Source of the DNA: Cryomorphaceae bacterium
GTDB lineage: Bacteria; Bacteroidota; Bacteroidia; Flavobacteriales_D; Crocinitomicaceae
Direction of reading: 5' to 3'
DNA length: 64,000 bases
NCBI GenBank assembly: GCA_027483605.1
Contig: JAIXUE010000022.1
Coordinates: forward strand, 1 to 64,000
The translations under genes were made by a program, and so were the position numbers. The notes below the pieces were generated by a model. It did not search any database. It saw nothing but the letters and a program-made list of their open reading frames with translations, and was not told the DNA's origin. This document shows positions 42,835-50,987 of the stretch, piece after piece (the first letter of the stretch is position 1; each line of letters opens with the position of its first letter).

Positions 42835-45213
42835 ATGTCATTACGCTTGGGTATATATTTGTTGTTTTTTGGGAGTTTATTTCTATTCAACTCTCATGCC
42901 CAGCTGGTGACCAATAATGCGCTCAATCCGCAGGGTTTAGTTCAAAATGTACTGCTCGGAAATGGCGTCACGGTTTCTAATGTCACGTACAATGGAAGCC
43001 CAATGGCAATAGCACAATTTACTGCCGCCAACACAACCCTCGGAATCAATAGCGGTATTGTGCTCACTACCGGAACAACTTTACCCAATGGCGACGGTCC
43101 GCATGGCCCTAACGATACCCCAGGAGCAGGTGTAGACAACAACATGGGTGGTTTCAATTTGCTTTCACAACTCATACAAGGCACCCAAACCTACAATGCA
43201 GCGATCTTAGAGTTTGACTTCATTCCATATGCTGACACCGTTCGCTTCAAATATGTTTTTGGCTCCGACGAATATCCAGAGTTTGCTCCGCCTAACAATA
43301 CTACCTACAACGATGTCTTTGGGTTTTTTATCTCAGGACCTGGCATTGCAGGTTTTGAAAACATAGCCAAGTTGCCAAATGGGGCGGTTGTATCTATCAA
43401 TAACGTAAATACCATTACCAATCCATTTTATTTTGTGAATAATGGCGATGGCAACACCGCACCTTATAACCAAAGTGCACAATATATCCAATACGATGGG
43501 TTCACCAAAGTTCTTGAGGCAGTTTCTAAAGTACAATGTGGCCAAACCTATCACCTTATCCTCGCTATTGCCGATGTAGGCGATGGTCAGTGGGATTCCG
43601 GTATTTTTTTGGAGGCAAATAGCCTTTCTACACTGACACCAATAGAAATTGACCACACTCTTTCTCAGCAGGTTTTTCCAAATCCTGATTGGATGGCCGA
43701 AGGTTGTGTGAGTACAAATGTTACCCTTGCGCGCCAGACCAATCTCAACCAAAGTTTGACCATTCCTGTTCAGCTCAGTGGCACTGCAACTAACGGCATA
43801 GACTACAACGGTGTACCTGCAAGCGTAACGTTTCAACCGGGTCAGACAACGGTTAGTTTTACGATTCAATCGCTCACAGATGCCTTACTTGAAGGATTAG
43901 AAACACTCACGCTTACCTTTCCCATCACGGATCCATGTGGAAACATCACACCACTCGTGCTCGATCTCTGGATCCAAGACAACCAGCCATTGCAAGTGGC
44001 CCTCAGCACGACTAGTATAAGTTGCCCAGGCGATCCAATTGTCATCAACTCACAAATTAGTGGTGGTGTTCAACCCTATACTTATCTTTGGAGTACAGGT
44101 GAAACTACAGGTAGCATTACACTCACACCTTCGACTACACAGGCTATTTGGCTAGAAGTTACAGACGCTTGTACGGGCCTGCCTGCCTATGACACCATTG
44201 TTGTGAGCGTACCTGTCTTCAGTCCATTGTCTGTTTTGACCAGCCCTGATCTTACAGAAATATGCCCTTTTATTCCAGCCACTATAGGTGTTCAGGCCAG
44301 CGGCGGATCGGGCCAATACACTTATCTATGGACTACCAACAACGTCGTAAGCGGTACCACTGATTCTCTTTTAGTGAACCCGGGCAGCACCAGTACGTAT
44401 CATATTTTAGTGAGCGATAATTGCGGCAATACCATTCAAGACTCCATTTTATATACGATTTTAAGTCCTCCACTTGTCTTACAAATGAATGGCCCTTTTG
44501 AAATTTGTCCGGGCGATACCGTAGATTTACTAGTTACAGCTAGTGGCGGATACGGTACTTACTATTATAATTGGTCAACTACCGCAACCACACCACAAAT
44601 CACTGTAGCGCCTCAAGTGACAACCTCTTATTTTGTGCAAGTCAGTGATGAGTGTCAAACTTTTAGCACGGCGGCAGTGGCTACGGTACAGGTGGTGAAG
44701 CCCTTGGCAAATTTTTATATCCTCACCCAAGCGCCAATGCAAGGCCTGCCAGTACAGTTTCAGAACGCCTCGCTAAATGCGTGGTCTTATACATGGTCTT
44801 TTGGCGACGGAAACGGTTCTTTTTTGGTCAACCCGACGCACGTTTATACGCAGCCAGGCCCTTATGAAATTACACTCATTGCCACCGATCAGAAAGGATG
44901 TATCGACAGTATCACCAAATGGATTGAGATAGCACCTGAGCGCTTTATTTATTTACCCAATTCATTTACACCCGATGGCGACGGCCTTAATGAGTATTTT
45001 TACGGCCGCTTTATTGGCCTGATGAGTGCGCGTTTCTACATTTTTAATCGTTGGGGTGAAGCCGTTTTCTTTTCTGATGAGCTCAATTTTATTTGGGATG
45101 GCAAATATGAGGGCATACCAGTACAAGACGGTACCTATTCTTGGTATTTGATATACGAAATAGAAAAAGGTATCTACGAAGATTTACACGGGCACGTGAA
45201 TGTCATCCGCTAG
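42835..45213 (+). CDS. Large T9SS-exported surface protein (choice-of-anchor L, Calx-beta, PKD, type B sorting domain)
   Basis: A 792-residue secreted protein. Signal peptide about 1-22; a choice-of-anchor L domain (about 28-265; VLTTGTTLPNGDGPHG, RFKYVFGSDEYPEF, DVFGFFISGPG); a Calx-beta-like unit (about 285-385; TIPVQLSGTATNGIDYNG); three SprB/PKD-like repeats (about 390-610; GGVQPYTYLWSTGETTGSI and similar); a PKD domain (about 624-700; YTWSFGDGNGS); and a CHU_C/type B sorting domain (about 703-792; NSFTPDGDGLNEYFYG, FNRWGEAVF). Probably an adhesin or matrix protein delivered by the T9SS. It stands alone behind a terminator. Confidence 0.9.
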   Translation: MSLRLGIYLLFFGSLFLFNSHAQLVTNNALNPQGLVQNVLLGNGVTVSNVTYNGSPMAIAQFTAANTTLGINSGIVLTTGTTLPNGDGPHGPNDTPGAGVDNNMGGFNLLSQLIQGTQTYNAAILEFDFIPYADTVRFKYVFGSDEYPEFAPPNNTTYNDVFGFFISGPGIAGFENIAKLPNGAVVSINNVNTITNPFYFVNNGDGNTAPYNQSAQYIQYDGFTKVLEAVSKVQCGQTYHLILAIADVGDGQWDSGIFLEANSLSTLTPIEIDHTLSQQVFPNPDWMAEGCVSTNVTLARQTNLNQSLTIPVQLSGTATNGIDYNGVPASVTFQPGQTTVSFTIQSLTDALLEGLETLTLTFPITDPCGNITPLVLDLWIQDNQPLQVALSTTSISCPGDPIVINSQISGGVQPYTYLWSTGETTGSITLTPSTTQAIWLEVTDACTGLPAYDTIVVSVPVFSPLSVLTSPDLTEICPFIPATIGVQASGGSGQYTYLWTTNNVVSGTTDSLLVNPGSTSTYHILVSDNCGNTIQDSILYTILSPPLVLQMNGPFEICPGDTVDLLVTASGGYGTYYYNWSTTATTPQITVAPQVTTSYFVQVSDECQTFSTAAVATVQVVKPLANFYILTQAPMQGLPVQFQNASLNAWSYTWSFGDGNGSFLVNPTHVYTQPGPYEITLIATDQKGCIDSITKWIEIAPERFIYLPNSFTPDGDGLNEYFYGRFIGLMSARFYIFNRWGEAVFFSDELNFIWDGKYEGIPVQDGTYSWYLIYEIEKGIYEDLHGHVNVIR

Positions 45214-45243
45214 ACTATGTAACCTAATCGAGTGCAAACGAAC

Positions 45244-46212
45244 TTATTCGTTCGAAATGATCTCAAATAGCTCGTTGAGGTTTGGTGAAATGATGATTTC
45301 AATGCGGCGATTTTTTGATTTATCGGCCGGGTCTACCGGATGAAACTCGCTGCGGCCAGCAGCCATCATTTGCGTAGGCGCCATATTCGAATTTGCCAAC
45401 ATCAGTTCAACAACTGCAGTGGCACGCAAAACAGAAAGTTCCCAGTTGTTTTTTGGCGAAACACTGCTATTGAGTTTGTCGCTGTCGGTGTGTCCTTCTA
45501 CTACAATTTCTAAGTCGCGTTCAGTTTCGAGCACACGCGCAAGTTCCACTAATGCCGCTTTACCTTCTTCTTCAACTTTTGTCGAACCAGAATTGAAAAG
45601 GAGCTTGGCCTCTAAACTCACATAAATTTTGCCATTCTTCTGTACAACTGTTAGGCCTTGGTTTTCAAAGTTGCGAAGCGCATTGGCCACGCGCGCTTTG
45701 AGTAATTGGATTTTTGCATCTTTTTTACGGATGGCTTCCTCGAGTTCATTGACGCGTTTTTCGCGCTCTTCTAATAAAGCTTGCTTGCTTTTGAGTTCTT
45801 GTTCTAATTTTAAAAGCGCATCTTCTTTGCGCTGAAGTTCTTTTGTTTTTTGCTCGAGTTCGGTCTGGAGGGTGGCTGTTTCTTTGGCGCTGAGGTTTTT
45901 GAGTTTGTCAAAAGCACTTTCGAGTGCTTGGTATTGGGTTTCAAGCGTTTCGGTTTCGCGCTGTAAAAGTCGCATTTGGTTGCCTAAATTATTGGTGTCT
46001 CCGCGCAAGCGACTCACTTCTTTGGCTGCTAAATCATATTTAGTTTGAAGGTCTTTGGAGAGTACTTCGTAGTCGCTGCTGCTCTTTTTGTATTTCGCTA
46101 GTTCTTCACTACACGACTTTTCGCGTTCGAGTAGTTCGTTGTATTTTTTAGAAGGTACACAGGCCGTAAACAACAAAGAGGCGATGAAGGAAAGGAAAAA
46201 GAAATTTTTCAT
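45244..46212 (-). CDS. OmpA-family lipoprotein with long coiled coil
   Basis: A 322-residue lipoprotein. The ATG at 46212 gives a signal ending FTAC with Cys as the lipidation site; the longer frame to 46308 lacks a signal and is rejected. Residues about 25-185 are a continuous coiled coil (LEQELKSKQALLEEREKRVNELEE). Residues about 205-315 are an OmpA/MotB-type peptidoglycan-binding domain with ILVVEGHTDSD-type pattern (VVEGHTDSDKLNSS) and the C-terminal RRIEIII. It should tether the outer membrane to peptidoglycan, with the coil as a spacer. CAACTTTG upstream is a one-mismatch -7 box. Confidence 0.9.
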   Translation of the reverse strand: MKNFFFLSFIASLLFTACVPSKKYNELLEREKSCSEELAKYKKSSSDYEVLSKDLQTKYDLAAKEVSRLRGDTNNLGNQMRLLQRETETLETQYQALESAFDKLKNLSAKETATLQTELEQKTKELQRKEDALLKLEQELKSKQALLEEREKRVNELEEAIRKKDAKIQLLKARVANALRNFENQGLTVVQKNGKIYVSLEAKLLFNSGSTKVEEEGKAALVELARVLETERDLEIVVEGHTDSDKLNSSVSPKNNWELSVLRATAVVELMLANSNMAPTQMMAAGRSEFHPVDPADKSKNRRIEIIISPNLNELFEIISNE

Positions 46213-46343
46213 GATGCAGCTTTTTTTACAAAGTTGATTTTTTATCGGGTATTGAAACAGGCTCTTTTCTGTTTTTATAAACACCAAATGTTGCATAAAG
46301 TAACACATTAGGTCAATTTGATGCGCAGCGCGAGCGAATTCCT

Positions 46344-46351
46344 TACCTTTG
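46344..46351 (+). promoter_or_regulatory. Bacteroidota -7 box (TACCTTTG) four bases from the next start
   Basis: TACCTTTG is followed by CATC and then the ATG at 46356, so the transcript would be leaderless or nearly so. A TTTG at 46317-46320 lies 23 bases upstream. Confidence 0.6.
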
Positions 46352-46355
46352 CATC

Positions 46356-46925
46356 ATGAGTATTGTCAGGAAAAATCAAAAGAAGTTACAAGAAGCAGTA
46401 GGCTTTCTACAAAAAAAAGACCTGCCTTCAATTACAGCAGCGCTCAATATTTTAAAAGATTACGGTCATCCAACTGTACTTTCGGATGTTTTCAGAAGTT
46501 TGGAGGGCCTTGAGCGCGCTGAACAACAACTTGTTTTAGGCTTTTTAGCTGATATTCAGGACACCGACGCCGTTGAAGCCTTTATCACCTACCTCCAAGA
46601 AGAAACCAATCCTGCCAACCGCAAGCTCCTTTTATCAGCTATTTGGAATTCAAAACTGCCTTTTGATGCGCATTTGCCATTTTTTGTCATGTTAGCCTCG
46701 CAAGGTGACTTTCTAGAGGCCCTAGATTGCCTGACAATCATCGAAAACATGTCTGGCCCCTTTGATGAGTCTCAACTACTAGAATCTCAGCTTTTGCTCA
46801 AAGAATACGTAGAAGAACGAGCTCCACAAACTGATCAAAAAGCGCAAATCATGAGTGAGATTGCTTGGTTTGTGAAAGAACAAAACGACGGCATAGATGC
46901 CGACTTACTAATTGACAACGACTAA
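46356..46925 (+). CDS. HEAT-repeat-like protein of unknown function
   Basis: A 189-residue cytoplasmic, almost entirely helical protein. Helical pairs such as LPSITAALNILKDYGHPTVL, AVEAFITYLQEE and ANRKLLLSAIWNSKL resemble HEAT or ARM repeats used in protein binding. No catalytic motif. It is the first gene of a cluster with yicC, gmk and nadD and is separated from yicC by 4 bases. I know no function for it. Confidence 0.72.
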   Translation: MSIVRKNQKKLQEAVGFLQKKDLPSITAALNILKDYGHPTVLSDVFRSLEGLERAEQQLVLGFLADIQDTDAVEAFITYLQEETNPANRKLLLSAIWNSKLPFDAHLPFFVMLASQGDFLEALDCLTIIENMSGPFDESQLLESQLLLKEYVEERAPQTDQKAQIMSEIAWFVKEQNDGIDADLLIDND

Positions 46926-46929
46926 CAAG

Positions 46930-47808
46930 ATGAACCAAGTATTGCTGCAATCAATGACCGGATTTGGTAAGGCCAACGGACATTTTCAGGATAAAAAGAT
47001 CTCAGTTGAAGTGCGATCACTCAATTCTAAGGGCCTCGACCTGAACCTCAAAATTCCGTCGAGCTACCGCGACCTCGAGTCTCCTATTCGCAAACTTGTG
47101 ACCGAAAACTTATTACGTGGCAAAATGGACCTCGGTATTTATATCGAGAGCCAACAACACCAAGTAGCAGGTCTCATCAATGAACAAGTAGCTACTGCCT
47201 ATTTTGAAAAACTCAAGGCAATCAATACCTCTTGGGGAACGAACACACAGGATTACCTTGCTTTAGTTTTACGCATGCCAGAGGTACTTACAAGTCAGTT
47301 TGAAGAACTTTCAGCATCAGAAACTGCGTTTGTCCTTGATCTAGTGCAGCAAGCTTGTTCGCAACTTCAAAAGTTCCGCATGCAAGAAGGACAGAGCCTG
47401 GCCACAGATTTATTAGACAACCTCTCACACATCCAGTCAGAACTCGAGGCGATAGTACCATACGAGCAAGAGCGGGTGGCTCAGGTCAAAGAACGTATTC
47501 AAAAAGGTTTGGCGGCTATAGATGAAAGTCGAATTGACGCCAATCGCTTGGAACAAGAAATGATATATTATGTGGAGAAGCTAGATATTTCAGAAGAAAA
47601 GCAGCGTTTACAGCAACACCTCAATTATTTTTCAGAAACGCTCCATCAAGAAGCGTCCGGAAAAAAACTTGGGTTCATTGCCCAAGAAATGGGTCGTGAA
47701 ATCAATACCTTGGGTAGCAAGTGCAATCATTCTGAAATCCAACGCAGGGTAGTGATCATGAAAGACCACCTCGAAAAAATAAAAGAACAGGTCCTCAACG
47801 CGCTCTAA
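46930..47808 (+). CDS. YicC-family endoribonuclease-like protein
   Basis: A 292-residue YicC protein; E. coli YicC has been reported to act on RNA. The N-terminal signature SMTGFGKANGHFQ and the conserved VEVRSLNSKGLDLNLKIP are clear, as is the C-terminal KLGFIAQEMGREINTLGSK and CNHSEIQRRVVIMKDHLEK that carry the likely active residues. The start is ATG 46930, 4 bases after the previous stop; an in-frame TTG 18 bases upstream overlaps that gene. gmk follows after 1 base, the usual Bacteroidota pairing. Confidence 0.93.
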   Translation: MNQVLLQSMTGFGKANGHFQDKKISVEVRSLNSKGLDLNLKIPSSYRDLESPIRKLVTENLLRGKMDLGIYIESQQHQVAGLINEQVATAYFEKLKAINTSWGTNTQDYLALVLRMPEVLTSQFEELSASETAFVLDLVQQACSQLQKFRMQEGQSLATDLLDNLSHIQSELEAIVPYEQERVAQVKERIQKGLAAIDESRIDANRLEQEMIYYVEKLDISEEKQRLQQHLNYFSETLHQEASGKKLGFIAQEMGREINTLGSKCNHSEIQRRVVIMKDHLEKIKEQVLNAL

Positions 47809-47809
47809 A

Positions 47810-48379
47810 ATGTCAAGCAACCGGAGTATAGTTATTTCAGCCCCATCAGGCGCAGGTAAATCTACCATTGTTGGTGCATTGTTGCGCAAATACCCACAAT
47901 TGGAATTCTCCATCTCTGCCTGTTCCAGACCTCCACGAGGGCAAGAGCAAGACGGAGTTGATTATTATTTTTTAACACCTGATGCCTTCAAAGCGCAAAT
48001 TGCACAAGGTGCATTTTTTGAATGGGAAGAGGTCTATGCGGGCATGTATTACGGCACACTTAATGCAGAATTAGCGCGCATTTGGTCTGCCAGTAAAGTT
48101 GTGGTTTTTGATGTAGATGTAATTGGTGGATTAAAAATCAAAGAGAAACTCCAAAACGCAGCGCTGGCCATCTTTATTCAGCCACCCAGTATTGCTGTGT
48201 TAGAAGAAAGACTGCGCAAACGCCAAACGGATTCAGAAGAAAAAATACAATTGCGGATTGCAAAGGCTGCCGAAGAAATGAGCCACGCTGCTGCTTTTGA
48301 CCATGTTGTGGTCAACGATGACCTTTCAGAGGCAATTCTACAAATTGAACAACTCATTTTAGCATTTATTGAACCATGA
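47810..48379 (+). CDS. gmk: Guanylate kinase
   Basis: A 189-residue enzyme phosphorylating GMP to GDP. The P-loop is SAPSGAGKSTIVGALL (about residues 9-24), followed by the GMP-binding region ISACSRPPRGQEQDGVDYYF (about 40-60). The lid Arg residues appear in RLRKRQTDSEEKIQLR. Length is normal. Its stop overlaps the nadD start (ATGA). Confidence 0.96.
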   Translation: MSSNRSIVISAPSGAGKSTIVGALLRKYPQLEFSISACSRPPRGQEQDGVDYYFLTPDAFKAQIAQGAFFEWEEVYAGMYYGTLNAELARIWSASKVVVFDVDVIGGLKIKEKLQNAALAIFIQPPSIAVLEERLRKRQTDSEEKIQLRIAKAAEEMSHAAAFDHVVVNDDLSEAILQIEQLILAFIEP

Positions 48380-48972
48380 GGATCTGCTTGTTTTTTGGCA
48401 CTTTCAATCCTATACATGTAGGGCACTTGATCATTGCCAATCACATGGCCCAGCTTTCGCAAATTGATCAAGTTTGGTTGGTCGTGACACCACATAATCC
48501 GCACAAAGAGAAATCTACTTTATTAGCTGATCATTTGCGCTTAGACATGGTTCGAGATGCACTTTACAACACGCCAAACTTAAAGGTTAGCGACATCGAA
48601 TTTCATTTACCCAAGCCTAACTATACCATCTCTACGCTGACCCATCTGCAAGAAAAATACCCACAACATGAGTTCAGCTTATTGTTAGGAGCCGATAACC
48701 TTCGCTCGTTTCATAAATGGTATAATTGGGAGCAAATCATCGCAAATCATCGGATTTATGTGTACCCACGCCTCAAAGAAGAGGGACTTGATGCTGCGCC
48801 TCATCCATTAATTGAGCAGCATGTAAATATTGAATTCATTCACGATGTACCGATTTTAGGAGTTAGTTCGAGTCATGTGCGTGCTCGTTTGGCAGCTGCA
48901 AAAGACTGCTCTTTTTTACTGACCGAACCCGTTGCAAAATTCATTGCAGATAGAGCTTTGTATCAAAAATAA
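48376..48972 (+). CDS. nadD: Nicotinate-nucleotide adenylyltransferase
   Basis: A 198-residue enzyme of NAD synthesis, joining AMP to nicotinate mononucleotide. It begins with FFGTFNPIHVGHLIIANH, in which HVGH is the HxGH nucleotidyltransferase motif, and ends with the second motif SSSHVRARL (about residue 171). LLLGADNLRSFHKW is typical of the family. Last gene of the HEAT-yicC-gmk-nadD cluster. Confidence 0.95.
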   Translation: MRICLFFGTFNPIHVGHLIIANHMAQLSQIDQVWLVVTPHNPHKEKSTLLADHLRLDMVRDALYNTPNLKVSDIEFHLPKPNYTISTLTHLQEKYPQHEFSLLLGADNLRSFHKWYNWEQIIANHRIYVYPRLKEEGLDAAPHPLIEQHVNIEFIHDVPILGVSSSHVRARLAAAKDCSFLLTEPVAKFIADRALYQK

Positions 48973-48978
48973 GGGCAC

Positions 48979-49000
48979 AAAAAAGGGGAGTTTCCTCCCC
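48979..49000 (-). terminator. Intrinsic terminator for the T9SS type A gene
   Basis: On the minus strand GGGGAG pairs with CTCCCC around a GAAA (GNRA-type) loop and is followed by six Ts. On the + strand the hairpin is followed by TGAATC, not T-rich, so it serves the minus-strand gene best but may also stop nadD transcripts. Confidence 0.85.
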
Positions 49001-49023
49001 TGAATCAATTGTTTTTATTGCAT

Positions 49024-49770
49024 TTAGAGCTTTACAAACTTTTGTTGTTGTGTACCAAATGTGTCAGTAAGTTCAATAAGGTAGCTGCCGCTAGCCAACT
49101 TACTTAAATCAAAAGTAACAGAACTGGCATTGGTTTGGAGTACTTCGATTGTTTTTCCTGAGAGGTCGCGTAGTGTGACGACTGAAGAACTGCCAGCAAA
49201 TAATCCAGTTACTTCAATAGTGGCTGTAGCTGGGTTTGGTTGCAAGCTAAGCGGATTGATTACTTGATCAATTGTTCCACCCGAACCAACTACAATTTTG
49301 TAGCCGTCAAAAGAAACCGTCTGGGTAACGGGCGTTGGAGGCAAACCTGGGAATAGCACAACCAAAACAGTTGCCGTAACGTCTACAGTGACCGGAAAAA
49401 CAGCCACGGAATCTGTGGTTCCATAGATATTTGCACATCCGTTGACCCCTCCGAGGTAGGTACAGTTAGAGACATTACAAGCGAAGTCAAAACCAGGAGG
49501 TAATCCTTGAAGTGCATCAACAGTAAACTGTTGGATGACAGATCCTACAAACTGACCACTTGGGTCGATTTCAGCGGTAACGGTTGAAGGTACTTTGAAG
49601 TTGATATCGGTAGAGTAGGCGACATTTGGAAGTGCCGGCGGAAGGTTTTGGGTGGTGTCTGGCCAAATACCGTAAGTGGAGTCTACAAAGTTGGCGCCTG
49701 GCGTACAGGACTGACCCCATGAAAGGGCGTAAGTCATTGCAAATAAAGCAGAAAGTAAGATTTTTTTCAT
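49024..49770 (-). CDS. T9SS type A sorting-domain protein of unknown function
   Basis: A 248-residue exported protein: signal peptide about 1-18 (ending YALSWG), a beta-rich middle region with paired cysteines (SCTPGANF, CNVSNCTYLGGVNGC) and a C-terminal type A sorting domain (about 175-248: LSLQPNPATATIEVTGLF, GKTIEVLQT, LASGSYLIELTD, QQKFVKL). The sorting domain would be removed as the protein passes the T9SS. The cargo part has no recognised family. It is a single-gene unit with its own terminator. Confidence 0.86.
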   Translation of the reverse strand: MKKILLSALFAMTYALSWGQSCTPGANFVDSTYGIWPDTTQNLPPALPNVAYSTDINFKVPSTVTAEIDPSGQFVGSVIQQFTVDALQGLPPGFDFACNVSNCTYLGGVNGCANIYGTTDSVAVFPVTVDVTATVLVVLFPGLPPTPVTQTVSFDGYKIVVGSGGTIDQVINPLSLQPNPATATIEVTGLFAGSSSVVTLRDLSGKTIEVLQTNASSVTFDLSKLASGSYLIELTDTFGTQQQKFVKL

Positions 49771-49875
49771 GGTATGAGTTTAAAGATTCTAGGCTAAAAG
49801 TAATATAATTTTTATTTACAAGCTATCGTAAAATTACTTAAGACCCTTCAATTTTTTGCAATCCGCTGCTTTGGC

Positions 49876-49883
49876 TACCTTTG
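49876..49883 (+). promoter_or_regulatory. Bacteroidota -7 box (TACCTTTG) four bases from the DUF4286 start
   Basis: TACCTTTG is followed by TGTC and the ATG at 49888. A TTTG at 49855-49858 sits 17 bases upstream, close to usual -33 spacing. Confidence 0.6.
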
Positions 49884-49887
49884 TGTC

Positions 49888-50202
49888 ATGGTTATTTACA
49901 ATGTAACGGTCAGTATTGACCAAGCAGTGGAGCAAGAATGGTTAGCCTATATGAAAGGCGCTCATATACAAGACGTGCTCAATACGGGTTGCTTTTTAGA
50001 ATGTCGTCTTTCTCGTGTAAACGGCGAAGAAGATGGTGGTTGTACCTATTCAGTGATGTATCTGGCTAAAGATCAACAAACGCTAGATCAGTACCAAGCT
50101 GAGTTCGCTCCAGCACTACAACAAGATCATGCCTTGCATTTCCAAGGCAAGTTTGCCGCCTTTCGCACAACCCTTACGCTCCTTGAAGAATTCAAGCAAT
50201 GA
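49888..50202 (+). CDS. DUF4286-family protein
   Basis: A 104-residue cytoplasmic protein of the DUF4286 family, common in Bacteroidota and without known function. It opens with MVIYNVTVSIDQAVEQEWL and has the typical WLAYMKGAHIQDVLNTGCF and YQAEFAPALQQDHALHF. The fold is probably a ferredoxin-like alpha-beta dimer. Its stop overlaps the rsmA start (ATGA), a pairing I believe recurs in the phylum and which may hint at a link with ribosome maturation. Confidence 0.85.
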   Translation: MVIYNVTVSIDQAVEQEWLAYMKGAHIQDVLNTGCFLECRLSRVNGEEDGGCTYSVMYLAKDQQTLDQYQAEFAPALQQDHALHFQGKFAAFRTTLTLLEEFKQ

Positions 50203-50987
50203 TTGTAAAGCCTAAAAAACAGCTCGGTCAGCACTTTCTCAAGGATGCAGGCACTTGTCAGAAGATTGCCAATCAAGTCATCTGGACAGACCAAACCCGA
50301 AAAGTCCTGGAAATTGGCCCAGGAATGGGCGCTTTAAGTAAATACCTATGGGAAATCCCAGAAATAGACTTATGGCTGCTCGATGTCGATATTGAGTCCA
50401 TTGATTATTTAAGAGCTACTTATCCGGCACAGGCAGAGCGCATCCTTTTTGGCGATTTTCTGCGCTTGAACCCGGCAGAACTATTCGGAGAAGATGCTTT
50501 TATTGTGGTCGGTAATTTTCCGTACAATATTTCCTCTCAGATTTTATTCAAATGCCTTGAGCACCGCAATCAAGTGCCGCAAATTATGGGCATGTTTCAA
50601 AAAGAAGTCGCGGTAAGAGTGGCGCAAAAGCCGGGCTCAAAAGAATACGGCATCATTAGTGTCCTCTTGCAGACTTTTTATGACATCCATTACTGTTTCA
50701 CTGTAGACGAACATGTTTTTATCCCGCCGCCAAAAGTGAAGAGTGGGGTCATTCGCTGTGTGCGCAACGAGCGAGATGCATTGCCATGTGACGAAAAGTT
50801 ATATTTCCAAGTTGTGAAAGTAGCCTTCAACCAAAGGCGTAAAACGCTGCGCAATTCTTTGCGGGTATTATTGAAAGATGCTCCTTTGCCAGCCAAATTT
50901 GAGCAGCAGCGTCCAGAGCGTCTGAGTGTTGAGGATTTTATTGAACTGACCTGTTTTATCGAGCAGTTAACTGCTAATATGGACTAA
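50199..50987 (+). CDS. rsmA: 16S rRNA dimethyladenosine transferase
   Basis: A 262-residue SAM-dependent enzyme that dimethylates two adjacent adenines near the 3' end of 16S rRNA. Signatures: KKQLGQHFLKDAGTCQKIA at the N-terminus, SAM-binding VLEIGPGMGALSKYL (about residues 30-44) and the catalytic motif GNFPYNISSQI (about 105-115). Length is normal. The 3' end overlaps the convergent repeat-protein gene by 14 bases. Confidence 0.96.
   Translation: MIVKPKKQLGQHFLKDAGTCQKIANQVIWTDQTRKVLEIGPGMGALSKYLWEIPEIDLWLLDVDIESIDYLRATYPAQAERILFGDFLRLNPAELFGEDAFIVVGNFPYNISSQILFKCLEHRNQVPQIMGMFQKEVAVRVAQKPGSKEYGIISVLLQTFYDIHYCFTVDEHVFIPPPKVKSGVIRCVRNERDALPCDEKLYFQVVKVAFNQRRKTLRNSLRVLLKDAPLPAKFEQQRPERLSVEDFIELTCFIEQLTANMD

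Noticed and set aside
43333-43869. 178-residue minus-strand open frame within the choice-of-anchor protein gene
   Set aside because: Antisense to a domain with clear family motifs; no independent support.
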